Notes: generated by a model not told the origin, from the letters alone. A stretch of 64,000 nt of DNA from Hesseltinella vesiculosa (GCA_002104935.1 MCGT01000024.1:1-64000), one strand, 5' to 3'; numbered from the stretch's first letter, positions 21,402-33,514 are shown. Program-made: numbers and translations.

Positions 21402-24325
21402 CTAGGTCAACATGTCATTTCTTCTTCGTATCACATCCCTGACTTCATTTGTGGTCAGTGTGTCGATTCCCAATTGGTCCAGCGTTGTCGTCTTGCTTGT
21501 CAGCCTATCCATTGCTTCTCTACATTCCTCTTTCGACAGTGTCAGTAACTGTAGGGCTTCCTTGAGCCTAAAAGAAAAAATGGCGTGAGATTTCTCTCGT
21601 GGCCCAATCTCCGAAAGTTACCTTCGAGCATAATTCTCGGGTCGCTTAACAACACGCTGCCCCACTTTCCACAAGCCGAGCTGGATGTCGGTTGCCAGCT
21701 GCTGGATTCCGTCCGCAGAGAACTGGTTCTTTGTCATCACATTGCGCCAAAAATGGTCTTCAATGCCCGCCGAAACTGCCTTGAACATTTGCAAAAAGGA
21801 ATGGGCTGGGTATTGCTGATGTAAATACTTGAGGCCCAGCCAGAGCTCTTGTAGGGCAGGATAAAGGGACGACGACACTTCTTTTTCGGACGCATCAAAC
21901 GCTTGCCACCATTGGTCGCTTCAGAAGGAAGAATCGAGTAAGCCCACGGATGCTCCCAGCCTTTTTTTTTTTTTTTTTTTTTTTTACCTTTTGGTATAAA
22001 CCCGGGTGTTATGGACCCAATCCTTAATGAGAATGGTGGTGCAGATCTGCTGAGTTTGGTCCATGAGGGATGCATAATCCTGGATCACACCGGTAAATAG
22101 CCCATTGGGCAATAATGAGAGATCCACCGAAGCAGGCACCTTGTGCTGTAGACTGGATAACACCAGAGGTGATTCTTCCAGAGAGGCCTGCAATGTTAAA
22201 AAGAACTAAAGGCAGATTGTCAGCCATTTCTTTTCTTGCGCTGTCTCTTCACACTTACAGTCTTGTCTTCCCATGTCTTTATAAAATCATGGACACGCTT
22301 CGCACTTGACCACCATCGAAACAGCTTCGGTAGGACACCCAGCGGGCCGCCCGTTTCACTGGCCGTCACCACCCCTGTCACAGCATCAGGCAACGCTCCT
22401 GGCACTGGTACAGACCGAATCAGGCTCCGAGCTTCAAAAGATCCCAGTGCAGATTCGATACGATCATGGTAAAAGCTGAGCAACCCAAGCTGGACACGAA
22501 CAAAAAAGTGTAGCTGCTGTTGGATGTGAGGTATCAGTTTATATGTATCTAGAATGGAAGAAGAATGAGCTAAATCGATGCCCAGCCAAGGCTTTCTTTT
22601 TTGTTACCGAGGACGCCTTCCAGCAACTGGACCAAATGCAATGCCGAATAAGTGGTGACCGAGATCTCCATCGTCTGGTCATCATCTTCGCACAGCTCAA
22701 ACGCGTTGGCATCGGCCATCATAGCATCGTAGCGCATTTGAACAACTATCCAGGAAGAAATAAGTCAGGTTAGAACGGCATTGCCTTGGCCTCTTCTTGC
22801 TTACAATTGCGTTCAGAAGAAAACCAGGCATCAAACCAATCTTCGTGCTCCATCACAAGGTCAGAGACAAGGTCGGCTTTGGAGGTGCCATCGGGGAGTT
22901 GGAGCTGGAAGCCATAGTCTTCCTGGAGATCGTGATCAAACTGGAGCAACTCGTGCACCGTGTGACTGAACCATTGAGGATGTTCCAGCATCTTGGGGAT
23001 CGTCCGCAGCACTTTACGCTTCACATTCTTCAGTAGGCCATCGATAAAATAGTCCTTGGCCGAGATCGAGAGGCCGGCCCGTTGCATGATTGGCTGCACC
23101 GTCGTCATCAAAAAGGGAAGGTGTGATTCGATTTGAGTCTTGATATGCTTGAGGTACCACTCAGGCTGTAAACGAGGGGGAGAAATAGATATTCGTTATT
23201 CTAAAAAAAAAAAAAAAAAAAGGGGGGGGGGATTGGAGATTCTGTTACCTTGTCCAGGCGATTGGTAGGCTTGGATCCTTCAAAATGAAATCGAAATCGC
23301 AAGGCGATGGCTGCAAGCATGATTTGAAGAGGCGTCACGGTCAATGTACCTTCCTCCTTTGTGTCGGAACTATTCGTAGAAAAGGCATGGGTAAGTCAAT
23401 GGATAGCCACTTTACAGAAAACCTACGCGCCAAGAAGCAACAGTGCGTTGAAGCAATACTCAAAGGCATCGACTTTGGCTTTGATGTCGGGCCCATAGGG
23501 CGGTTGCAATGGCACAGGCCATTTCAAATCGCCCAGCTTGGCCTCAAAATTTCTACAGTGAAAAAAAAAGGGGGGGAGCTGTTCATCCTGCGAAAGTTGA
23601 GCCTCATGAAACTTACTCGCGAAGAATCAGGTCTAGGTTTGTCCAAAGTTGTTGTTGGCATTGCCTCAGATAGTCACCTAGATCTCGCCACGAGTGCTGC
23701 ACCACTTCTTGCTCTGTCACCAATTGTACAAACTTCACTAGTTGTAAATACCTTTGCACTGCCTCCAGTGGTTGACTTTTGACTGTCTCCATGGACTGCT
23801 CCCTATTTTTTTTAAAAAACGAATATAAAAGGCGTGAGCCGGCCAGCTCCAGAAGAGGGCAGAGTTTACCAAAGATGCATGGCAACCAACAATGCTTTGA
23901 TGTACGAGATGGCGCTGTCGATGACGCTGAGACGGCTGTCTAGGTCATGTAGGGAATGAATAAGTCGGGCATAGGCCTGAGGCTGGGCTGGGTCAAGGTG
24001 ATGTTCCTGGCGCATTTCCGTTAGTTCATGCTTCGTGCCTGTTAGCTCAATGTACAGCTGATCGAGTTGCGACTTGTCGGAGAGGGTCTTTTGAAGAGCA
24101 TGCTGCAGGTTTTGCTGGATTCTTTTCGCATCGGCATCGTGCTAAGAACAAGGATGGAAGCAAAAAGACGAATGAGCGCTGGTGATAAACGAAAGGGACT
24201 CCCAATACCTTCTTCTTTGCAGCATTATAGGCTAGTGTCTCTGTCTGCAGCAAAGCTTCTAGGGTAGCTGTGTCGATAGACTTTCCATCCAGCTGCTGAT
24301 TGATATAAGTGACAACCGCATCCAT
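21402..24325 (-). CDS. RINT1: RINT1/TIP20 family tethering protein (Dsl1/NRZ complex)
   Basis: Eleven minus-strand exons (24325-24209, 24141-23870, 23802-23617, 23552-23427, 23369-23249, 23165-22805, 22745-22608, 22548-22259, 22187-21988, 21918-21622, 21567-21402) encode 757 aa with all phases closing. Family proteins tether COPI vesicles returning from the Golgi to the ER. The sequence has an N-terminal coiled coil (LQHALQKTLSDKSQLDQLY), the RINT1/TIP20 core (WYLKHIKTQIESHLPFL, EDWFDAWFSSERN) and the late block FLQMFKAVSAGIEDHFWRNVM with FSADGIQQLATDIQ. The intron at 21987 opens with GTAAAA and a long A-run. It starts 117 bp from the divergent NUDCD1 gene. Confidence 0.9.
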
Positions 24326-24442
24326 TGTAAAAAAAAAAAAAAAAAAAAAAGATGAAAGGAGGGCGTGGAAGAGCAGAGAATGAAAGAAAGGGAAGGGGTT
24401 CGCTGAGTTTTTTATGCATTTTTTTTTTCTCTCTTCCAAACA
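24326..24442. promoter_or_regulatory. Short divergent promoter, RINT1 / NUDCD1
   Basis: Only 117 bp separate the two ATGs, including a 22-nt A-run and a T-run. Both genes must draw their promoters from this gap or from each other's leaders; no TATA box was seen. Confidence 0.5.
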
Positions 24443-26322
24443 ATGACGATCCATTCAAGGCTAACGATTCAACCACAGTTGCTCAATGCAAAGTTTGAAG
24501 GCTATAAACTCGAAACTTTTCCTGAGGACAAACAGCTCATTCGATCAACCCTCCCATTTGGTCGTCTCCAGGTGACTCGACAAGGCCAATTACATAGCAG
24601 CCGCTTAGGCTTTCGTGAACTTCAAGCTCGTGTCCGTTTCAACCATTTGACCATGGCTGCTCCCTACAGCGATGCAAAAGCAACTTGCTACTTTGTCGAC
24701 TCTGATTACAATGTCATTGCTGTCACCTTCAACGCGGTAAAAAAAAAAAAAAAAAAAAAAATGCCTCTCAGCTCTTACTGCAGCCTCTGACATCCTGGCT
24801 TTAGGACACCAGAAGCACTGCTTTTGATAAGGTGATCGAACTTTCAAAACCCATGGAAGCGATCCCAAATTATACCCAACCATCTGATACGACTCCTCTG
24901 CAAACAGAATATCCCTCCATTGTCAGCCTGGATCACGAATTGATCCTGGCTGCCAACGGGTATGGTCATATCGACCTGGTTCAGCTAGCACGTACGCAAG
25001 GCGCTTGCAGTGGTACAGTTGTGGCTTCTTATGCCTATCCAGGATTGGGCAATGAAGGCGTATCACCCGTGCCCTGTGTTCTACTTGCTGCCCGGCGCAT
25101 CGCCAGCAACAAGATTGTCCTGGTCGCCTACAGCCAAACCCCCACGAAAAAATCAGGTTTCAACATCGCCACCGTCGAGCTGGTTTTCACTCTCGCCGGC
25201 AAAAACGTGGATCAGCACGACGCCCTGACTATCCGCCATATTCAGCAGGGATCGGAGGTGCCTGTCTACTGCGACCTCACTCCCGATGGCCAAACGACCG
25301 TCTTGACAAGAGAAGAGCCGCTGACCTGCGTGCTGCCAGAAGTGACAGACAAAGACACCGATCCCATCGGCACTTTTCCTTCCTCTGCTGACCCTTTACC
25401 AGCCACCCCTGCTCCTGCACCTCCTCCACCTTACCAATGGACGCAAGAAGGCGCCGACTTCACCCTGCAATTCCAGCTGCCCGCAGGAACGCCCAAATCC
25501 GCCGTCCGCTGCCAACTGACCAAAGACCACCTAACGCTGTTTGCCCATGCCCTCGATCAAGAGCTTGTTTACCCATTCCGCAAATGGTGGTCCTCCATCA
25601 AGTCTGACGAGAGCACTTGGTTCTTGGAGCCCTCAGGCATGCTGTCGTTGTGCCTTGTCAAACAAGACGAGCATACACGCTGGCCCCATGTGTTTGACAT
25701 CGACGACAATGTTCTGGAAACCTTGGACAAGGAACAGCTCGAACGCATCTCAAAGCAGCTGGACCGCCTTGCCGAAGCAAGCGACATGGCTATGCATCCA
25801 GCTGCCACTGACATGGATGAGGACATTGATGAGGACGGCACACCGATGCAAGTGGACCTTATTGATGCCAACGGCCACTGCACGCACGCGATCCAAAGCG
25901 GACAGCAGTGGCTTGGTCGCGCCTTTGACTTGCAGCGCTTCCCTTGCCTGACAAGCGACAACAGTAATGGCGAGCTCCTGGCCTCCATCACAACCAAGGT
26001 TGACGTGGACGGCCCCGTCTATGGCTGGCATGGTGACCACCTCAACCATATCGCGACTTTTCATGCTCTCGGCTATATCCAAGCATCCAAACGAGACCAA
26101 CGATTTACCTTTCACGACCCTGGCTTGCAGTTTGCTGTTATTGTTGAAAGCAGTCGCAATGCCTACGTCTACTACCACCACCCTGACCTTCGACTGCATG
26201 AACAGCAGACCCTCATCGACGTCACCGCCGGTCATGATTCCGATATTCTTGGCGTGCAATTGATCTTGGACCGCGTCCTCATGTTCCTGACAGAGTCCCA
26301 TGTAGTTGTAGCCTTTTTGTGA
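24443..26322 (+). CDS. NUDCD1: NudC domain-containing protein 1 (NUDCD1-like)
   Basis: Exons 24443-24736 and 24805-26322 encode 603 aa. The single intron begins GTAAAA with 22 A residues. The centre (residues about 205-300) is a CS/NudC domain of the p23 fold: YQWTQEGADFTLQFQLP, then CQLTKDHLTLFA and the tryptophan-rich end KWWSSIKSDESTWFLEP. Beta-propeller-like N- and C-terminal parts surround it, as in animal NUDCD1. A helix follows (ETLDKEQLERISKQLDRL). CS-domain proteins act as HSP90 co-chaperones; the exact client is unknown. A Pro/Ala linker (PATPAPAPPPP) precedes the domain. Confidence 0.85.
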
Positions 26323-26839
26323 CGTGCATCCATTGAAAACAAGAGTAAAATGATTTAGTCCTTTGATTTTAAAAAAAATCCGGGCCTGCAGTAAGCGCTG
26401 GGCAAGATCGATGCTGGGTAATTTTGCACCTGTTTTTTTTTTTCCAGTGCTGCACAGCACTTTTGAGTCAAATGGATCGAGCTGGAATTTGTATAGATGA
26501 ATCATGACCATAGCAAAAACATTAGGCTAGTATGTTTCGTTTTGACCCCCCTCCAATTCCTCGTTTAAAAATCCGAGCCGGGGGGGGGGAAGCTCGTTTA
26601 GCCTGCACATTGCGTGTAGGCACTCGATACAACACAATCACCAAGGGCAGCGAGATAGATAATATGCTTACGGGTGAGACTGGTCGATTTGTAAGCAAGG
26701 ATTTTGTAAAGGCATAGATACAATACAAACTTGGATGTGCACGCTCTCAGCGTTGATGCTGAAAAAGGCACCCGGCTTTTTTCTTTTTTTTTTTTTCGTG
26801 TTCTCTTCTTTCCTGATTTCCTCTTTATTATAACGCGAC
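26323..26839. other. Intergen between NUDCD1 and MTHFS
   Basis: Contains a G9 run at 26581 and a T-run at 26790 just before the MTHFS start. No feature recognised. Confidence 0.5.
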
Positions 26840-27764
26840 ATGGCTTCCAATATCAAACTTTTGAAACGAACCTTGAGAAAGGACATGGCCAACAAGCTGA
26901 AGGCTGTGACAAACATTCAAGTGCAATGTAAATCACTTGCTTTGTTTCTACAAATAAGAATTGCCCTGACGTTTCTTTTTTTTTTCTCCTAGCTGACCAG
27001 GTGTTTCAGCGTCTTGTCAAGCTGCCTGAATTCCAACAATGCAAAACCGTCAGCATCTATATCAGCATGCCAACACAAGAAATCGACACACGAAACATGA
27101 TTCAACATATCCTCGAACAAGGCAAGACCCTCTCCCTCATTCACGCAGGCAGTCTAGAAACGTTTCCGTTTTCCTTGCGTAGGCAAAAACTGCTATATCC
27201 CGCGCTGCACCAAAGATACCATGGATATGGTCAGGCTTACGTCTTGGGAAGACTTTACCACCTTGCCTCGTAACGCCTGGGACATTCCTGAACCTCCATT
27301 GGACCAGCCTCGCGAAAACGGTAAAAAAAAAAAAAAAAATACCTCTTAAAAATGACTGTTCTGACCCCTTTTTTGGCCCTTGTAGCGCTTGATGGGGAGG
27401 GCCTAGAATTGATGCTCGTCCCAGGTAAGATATATCAGGTCTTTCGTTCGTCGGACGCTTATACTTTGCTTGTAGGCGTGGCGTTTGATGCAGAAAAAAA
27501 TCGGATCGGTCATGGCAAGGGCTACTACGATCGCTACCTTCGCAAATACAACGACTGGGCACAACAGCACGGAAAGCCCAAAGTCAAGACAGGTACAGGA
27601 AAAAGAGATTTTCGTGCAGCTGGCCCGAATGACAGCCTGACCCTTGTTCTTTCTCGGTAGTGGCTCTGGCGTTACGAGAACAGATGGTCGACATCGGTAC
27701 CATTCCTTTAGAGCCCACCGATCAGCAATTGGATCATATCCTGACAGCAGACCAAACTTACTAG
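26840..27764 (+). CDS. MTHFS: 5-formyltetrahydrofolate cyclo-ligase
   Basis: Exons 26840-26927, 26993-27121, 27183-27320, 27386-27424, 27476-27592 and 27661-27764 encode 204 aa, the family's normal size. The enzyme uses ATP to turn 5-formyl-THF into 5,10-methenyl-THF in folate metabolism. Conserved parts are KRTLRKDMANKL near the N-terminus (ATP site lysine/arginine), GKNCYIPRC, WDIPEP, LDLMLVP-type LELMLVPGVAFD and the glycine-rich IGHGKGYYDRYL. Intron 2 uses a GC donor (CAAG|GCAAGA) with a TAG acceptor; without removing it the conserved GKNCYIP block is lost. Confidence 0.94.
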
Positions 27765-27885
27765 TCAACAAAGCTCTGAAATCTACGCTCCCTGCGCCTG
27801 CGGGAAATGGAAAAAATAAAATAAAAAAAAAAACCCTGCCGTTCGGCGTGTTGCTAAATTCTTTCCCTTTTCACTCTGCCTTACC

Positions 27886-29289
27886 ATGACCGACTTGGCG
27901 CCCGAACAGTACCGTGTATTAAGCATCCAATCCCACATGGTAAGCAATGAGAGCGCATCACATAAGCTGCATTTGGTCGCTGACTCGGGTCTTATCTTGT
28001 AGGTGTCAGGCTACTGTGGTAAGGCATGCTCTGGCTTCGTCGCAGCATTGAATGTTCATCCTGATCTTTATTGTTGTTGCAGGGAACAAAGCAGCTACAT
28101 TCCCTCTCCAGACCCTTGGTTATGATGTTGATGTGCTCAACACTGTCCAATTCTCAAACCACACAGGCAAATCCTTTCTCGCTCTTCCTGTAGCCGAGAC
28201 ACACGAGATTCCTTTTGAACAGTCTATAACTAACCTTATTACTTCCCATTAGGCTACCCATCGTGGACAGGAGAACGGCTTGATGCTGCTAAAGTCCAGC
28301 AGCTATTTGACGGCCTAGAAACCAACGGCCTGGACAAAGAATACACCCACGTACTGACGGGTAAAATAAAAAGGGAAAAATCGGCAACCTGTGGTGGTTC
28401 ACCGTTGCCGCTTTTTGTGTAGGATACATTGGGAACGTAGATATTTTGAAAACCATTGAAAATCAAGTCAAGAAATTGAAGGAGAAGCGGCCCAATTTGA
28501 TATTTGGTAAGCGGGCGGGGAACGTTTTCTTGTTCTTACTTGGGCTTTTTTTTTTTTTTGACCCCTACAGTATGCGACCCGGTGATGGGTGACAATGGTC
28601 GTCTCTATGTATCACCAGAAATTGTACCATTGTATCGTGAAATCCTGACCGTGGCTGATGTCATCACACCAAATCAATTCGAAACCGAGTAATTGGAGAA
28701 ACGCGCCGTGGAAGAGTGACAAGACGATTCATCCTTTTTTTTTCGGTTCAGGACGCTTTCTGGTATCAAGATTACCGACTTGGCGTCTGCAAAACTTGCG
28801 GCTATGAAATTACACGAAGAAGGAGGTGCTAAGCGCATAGTGATCACGACCTTGACCCTGCCATCGGACCAAGTCCCAACTGCTGTACGAAGCGACAATG
28901 GAAAAGCGACCTTGGATCAGCCGCAACCACTGTATTGCATGACCAGCCAAGTGTCGGATGATGGCAGTATCCTCCAGCACCTGATTTCGTTCCCCACATT
29001 TGAAGGTTACTTCACTGGTACCGGTGACCTGTTCTCGGCCATGACAGTGGCTCGCCTGCAAGATTACCCGCACTCACTTGCCCATGCCATTTATAAAGTC
29101 GTCTGTACCGTCAATGCCATTACGCGCCTCACCTGGGAACACCAGCGAAAAAATACCCGCCGCGCCATTTCTGGGAAACCTGCCGACCCTAACAATGTCC
29201 ATGCCTGCGAGCTGCGGCTGATCCAAGGCAGGAAACACATCGAGCATCCTGACATGACCTCCTCGACCATCCTGATGACAGACATCTGA
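27886..29289 (+). CDS. PDXK: Pyridoxal kinase
   Basis: Exons 27886-27939, 28003-28018, 28083-28166, 28253-28360, 28423-28506, 28571-28688 and 28752-29289 encode 333 aa. The enzyme phosphorylates vitamin B6 vitamers to supply pyridoxal phosphate. It shows [18 protein letters not shown], the split SNHTGYPSW block, [21 protein letters not shown] and the ribokinase-type GTGDLFSAM with the catalytic aspartate. Exon 2 is only 16 nt. Intron 3 has a GC donor (ACAG|GCAAAT). It starts 122 bp after the MTHFS stop, same strand. Confidence 0.94.
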
Positions 29290-29523
29290 ATGCCTCTCCT
29301 TCGATATTTATATAAATGCCCTACACCTGCCATCTTATTCAGTAAAGACAGAACCATACTGCTAAAGAATTTCCCGTTCATAAAGTGAGTGAGTTTTTTT
29401 TTTTTTATTTTTCACATACCAGGCAGAAGCAACATTCCGCTGATTCTTCTTGTGTTCCCGTCGCTTCCCTTTTTCGACATTTCTCTTTTTTTTTTTTCTT
29501 CTTTAGCCTTTGCCCTACTGAAA

Positions 29524-30217
29524 ATGCTGTTGCCTCTCACGAACAATACCACGCAAGAAAAACACAAAGCGCCGCTTAGCAAACGCTATGCCCAGTATTT
29601 TATGTGGCTGTGCGCATTCCTTGTAGGCACCTGGTGCGTCCAAGCCTACGTCTTCCCTTCCATTAAAAGCGCCACGCCACTGATGACAATGCTCGCCGAC
29701 ACCACGGCCAATGATCTAAGCGAGTATGCAACCACCCATCAGCAAGTTCAAGATTTGATCCATGATCATCCACTGATCATTTTCTCTAAATCCTATTGCC
29801 CGTAAGCAAGCTAATACCATAAAAAAAAAAAAGGCGCCGATTCCATGCTGGGTGAAAATTTGACTCTCCCTTTTTTTTTTTTTTACCCAGACATTCAAAG
29901 AATGCCAAGGCCCTCCTGGACCGATTTACCTTGATTCAGCCTTACAAGGTGGTTGAAGTTGACCAACGACGTAAGAATTTCATATCTCCGAAGGCGTAGG
30001 TTTCTAGTCTTTCGTACCCACCCTTTTTTTTTTTTTTTCTAAACTAGCTGATGCTGCCTTGGTCAAGCAAGCCTTGACAGAGATTTCCGACCGAGGCACC
30101 TTCCCAAACATTTTCTTGAATGGCACTTCCCTTGGGGGCATGTCTGAGCTCCAGCAACTCAACGACTCTGGCAAGCTTGAAGAACAACTGAAGGCCGCTC
30201 GACAACTCAAAATCTAA
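29524..30217 (+). CDS. Membrane-anchored monothiol glutaredoxin (Grx6/7-like)
   Basis: Exons 29524-29801, 29891-29970 and 30048-30217 encode 175 aa. A short basic N-terminus is followed by one transmembrane helix (FMWLCAFLVGTWCVQAYVF), so the protein is a type II membrane protein. The glutaredoxin domain (residues about 75-175) has the active site CPHS, with only the first cysteine, and GTFPNIFLNG and GGMSELQQL glutathione-binding parts. The layout matches yeast Grx6 and Grx7 of the early secretory pathway, where the domain faces the lumen. The active site is split by intron 1 (TGC CC|A). Class certain; compartment by analogy. Confidence 0.9.
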
Positions 30218-30465
30218 TGACCACCCGATCCTTTTGCGACTTTTTTTGTCGGTTAAAAAATTCATGCGTTTTGGTTGGTTCAGCACTAATGAAGGGCCTG
30301 GAAAAACGCTAACTCCACAAACAATTCCCTCCATCTTTCTTTTTTTTTTTTTTTTTTTTTTTTGTCTTCCTCATCCACTACACCCTCCATATACCAAGTT
30401 CGAATTAAAAAAAAGGCTCTCTTCTTTTATTTATTACTGATATCCCTCCCCCCAGTACATGGCAG

Positions 30466-31668
30466 ATGGTGTTTTCAAGAACGAAACGGTCATGGTCTTT
30501 GCTGGCCACTGGCAGCAACAAAAAAGGCCCAGCACAAAATATCGAGGTCAGATTTCTAGAACCGATGCTGTCGATCTACCACCCGGCTCCAGCCGTCCTT
30601 CGAGGCACCGTCACCCTTCACTTTGATACAGCCATAGCGATCCGGAGGCTGTTTGTCATCTTTCTCGGCCACGTCATCTTTCGAGGCACCGACGGGACCG
30701 ACGAGCACCAGGATTTTGGCCGGCAGCACCAGCGCTTGTTTGACTGCCATGATAGCGGCTCAGCACCCTTGACCTTGCCACCTGGTCCACACACATTTTC
30801 ATTCGACATGCCTTTGGCTACTACTGCCTTGCCATCGACCGTCTGTAGCCAGCAGGTAGACATCACCTATGATCTCCAAGCCGGTCTTGACTATCAGCAC
30901 AGACTGGGCACAGGCACACCGACAACGTTGACTACCGCCAAAAAACAAGTGCATCTCGTCCAGCTGCCGTCCTATGATGACTTCTGGATCGACAGTATGA
31001 TGGCTGTGGTGGATTCCCAAAAGCAAAATACAGAGTGGTGTCAATTCCATGTCCTGGTTGATCGCCGAATGGCACCCATCGGGGTGCCGCTGACGGTCCA
31101 CGTTCGCACCGCCCCGCAGTGCGAGCGGCTCAAGGTGTCCAAGGTCGCTGTCGAGCTCAACCAGCGGTGCATCTTCAACAACCAAGCGTCGTATCGAAAA
31201 GTGCGGCTGCCTTGTCGAGCACAGACCCGTCACTACTTGTCAGCAGCCCACCAAGGCGGCGTGCCGTGGGAAGCTGAAATGCAGTTTGGATGGCCCAACG
31301 ATGGCGAAGAGACCATGACCGACTCCGAGCTGCTGGACTTGCTAATCAATGGCGACCCCGATCAAAAAAAAGCACCCAAGGTTCCGTCCAAATGGCTAGT
31401 CCCATCCTTCAAAAGTGACAACGGCCCCATTCAAGTGGACCACGCGCTGCTGATTCATGTCGTCATCCATTTCCCAGAACAACGCGGCAACGCCACCAAA
31501 AATACCCGGCGCATGCTGACGTTTGAATGCCCCTTTGATCTGCTACATACCATGGGCAAGGACGACTTGATCACAGGTCTGCCTAGCTACCAAGTTCATG
31601 CCGACCACCGCCATCGATCCACCTCACTGCCTGCGTTGCCTTTATATGAACAGGTCGGCTGCTTCTAG
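30466..31668 (+). CDS. Alpha-arrestin domain protein
   Basis: One uninterrupted frame, 400 aa. N-terminal arrestin fold: IEVRFLEPMLSIYHP, then GTVTLHF and FVIFLGHVIFRGT, with GPHTFSFDMPL and the ITYDLQAGLDYQ end strand; the C-terminal arrestin half has IGVPLTVHVRTAP and KVSKVAVELNQRCIF. Alpha-arrestins recruit ubiquitin ligases to membrane transporters. I saw no PPxY motif, though LPALPLYEQ lies at the end. The stop codon at 31666-31668 overlaps that of FANCL on the other strand. Confidence 0.82.
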   Translation: MVFSRTKRSWSLLATGSNKKGPAQNIEVRFLEPMLSIYHPAPAVLRGTVTLHFDTAIAIRRLFVIFLGHVIFRGTDGTDEHQDFGRQHQRLFDCHDSGSAPLTLPPGPHTFSFDMPLATTALPSTVCSQQVDITYDLQAGLDYQHRLGTGTPTTLTTAKKQVHLVQLPSYDDFWIDSMMAVVDSQKQNTEWCQFHVLVDRRMAPIGVPLTVHVRTAPQCERLKVSKVAVELNQRCIFNNQASYRKVRLPCRAQTRHYLSAAHQGGVPWEAEMQFGWPNDGEETMTDSELLDLLINGDPDQKKAPKVPSKWLVPSFKSDNGPIQVDHALLIHVVIHFPEQRGNATKNTRRMLTFECPFDLLHTMGKDDLITGLPSYQVHADHRHRSTSLPALPLYEQVGCF

Positions 31669-33089
31669 ACTGTCACCTTCACCGTGATTTTCTATTACAG
31701 TAAAAAAAAAAAAAAAATTGTACGTCAATAAAACATATGTCCTTTACAATTTCTTCACAAAAAGCCCTTACTTCGTTGCAATAAGGGCACTGGCCAAACA
31801 GGATGTTGAAGCTTCGTGTGGTACTTGGGTTTGATTGAAGCCACTAAAAAAAAAAAAAAAAAAGAATGAGCAAGCCAAACAGAAAGAGCCAGCGGCATTC
31901 GTCATACCTCAATAATACATGAAGTATGGAAGCCTCTGTTGCAGTGAAGGTTGGCGCAAATGATGGAAGGTGTTTCTTGCTGGGTCTGGGCCAAGGTGTA
32001 AGCATAGCAGATCGCACAGGCCATCTCGTCCTGGTCGTCCTGGGCTTCGACGGATTTGGTCGTGATGGTGGGTAGAGCTGTGGCCAGGTTGGTCAGGAGC
32101 GAGGCACCAGGTTGCCAAGACGCGGCATAGTTGGCCCAAGCTTGCTGAAAGCCTTCGAGCATCTCTTCACGGCCAAAAAACTGCACGAGCGGCCGCTGCT
32201 GATTCGGCCGCCAAGGGTCCACCGTGACTTGCACCGAGCAATGGTTGCCAAGGGCCAGGCGGCGCCAGGTGTCTGCCCGCTTGACAGGGGAGGGCGCAAG
32301 CACCCGGGCTTGTTGGTCAAGCTCATCCATGGCGTCGAAAAGCGTTTGGTAAAGCTCAATATCGTGCTGCGCCTGCTGCAAACGGTCGACCATGGAAAGC
32401 GATAAGGCTGTCGTCGACGACAGCTGCTGCGTAAGGAGCAAATCGGCACCATGGGTGGTTTCTTTTGCAGGCAAGTCTGCAATGATGGTGGGTGACTGGA
32501 GAGGGTAGGCGGCAGGGAGTTTCACCTGGATCCGGTGGGCGCGATGACCAGTGTCGCTGTACACAAACGTAAAGCTGTCCAGTGCATCCGACAGCTCACT
32601 GATCTTGTCAAAGCCAAGCTGATCTAGCTCTTTGTAAAGCAAAGACCATCGATCTGCTGAGCTTGGTTTCGAATACGCAAGGAGTTGACTCTTGTTTTCC
32701 TTGATAGAGAAAGTGAATGAAGTGAGCCAGGCAAGATCTCTGCAAAAAAAAAAAAAAGGTCTTTACCAAGACAGCTTTCAAATCATTCAAGCACCAGGTA
32801 ATGTCATGGCAATGCTCTAGCTTGGCTTGTAGAGTATCAAGGTAAGGCAGCAGTAATGCTTTCAACTCTGGGCTTCCATAGATGGCCAGAGGCTGATGTC
32901 TGGACGCCAGTTGCACTTCAATATACTGTTCTTGACCCTACAAATAAAATATAAAATATAAATGGAGTCTTTGCTTGGTAATTGGCAAGAAAGAGGGGAT
33001 TCATTTACATTGATGTCGACAAACCCACGATAGATCAGCCCTTTTTCATCAGCAGGCGCAATAAATGGAAACGTATGTAAAAAGGACAT
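31665..33089 (-). CDS. FANCL: FANCL, Fanconi pathway E3 ubiquitin ligase
   Basis: Minus-strand exons 33089-33009, 32937-32767, 32699-31908, 31843-31772 and 31691-31665 encode 380 aa; animal FANCL is about 375. It monoubiquitinates FANCD2-FANCI with UBE2T during crosslink repair. After an ELF-like start (EQYIEVQLASRHQPL), a double-RWD region has VYSDTGHRAHRIQVKLPAAYP. The RING-type C4HC3 end shows CAICYAYTL, CANLHCNRGFHTSCIIEWL, SFNILFGQCPYCNEKIT. Intron 2 (67 nt) ends at ATCAAG; a shorter 27-nt choice does not keep phase. The last coding exon has just nine codons and its stop overlaps the arrestin gene's. Confidence 0.92.
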
Positions 33090-33514
33090 TTGGGAGGAAT
33101 GAGGAGAAAAAAAAATGCGGCGGCCAAAGAAGGCGTGTCAAACCCACTGGCTGGGGAGGCTGAAAAAATCAAGAGTGGAGCGTGTCGGATTCCGCCGGCA
33201 GTTCCGCCACCCGGTGTCCGCGCCGGCTCGGCCATCGTTTCCATTTTTTTTTTCTGCACTGCAGCCACTGGACTCAATAGCCTGGCTGTTCATCCTTCAG
33301 AAATGCTGAGCGTCACTCCTAAAATCGTTAAGCGTGAGCCCCACAAACTTGCTCATTGTCTACTGCTTCATTGGCTAATAGCCAGAACCACAAGACCCAA
33401 TGCCCCCACCATTCTTCGAGTGGCAAAGAAAAAAAAAAAAAAAAAAGTCAGAGAAAGAGAAAGCATCCTCAATCTCTGTTTGAAAAAAAAATCAGCCAGA
33501 AAAGACAAAAAAGA

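Noticed and set aside
32740..32766. 27-nt intron in FANCL
   Set aside because: It leaves the frame one base off. Acceptor ATCAAG at 32700 gives a 67-nt intron, correct phase and expected protein length.
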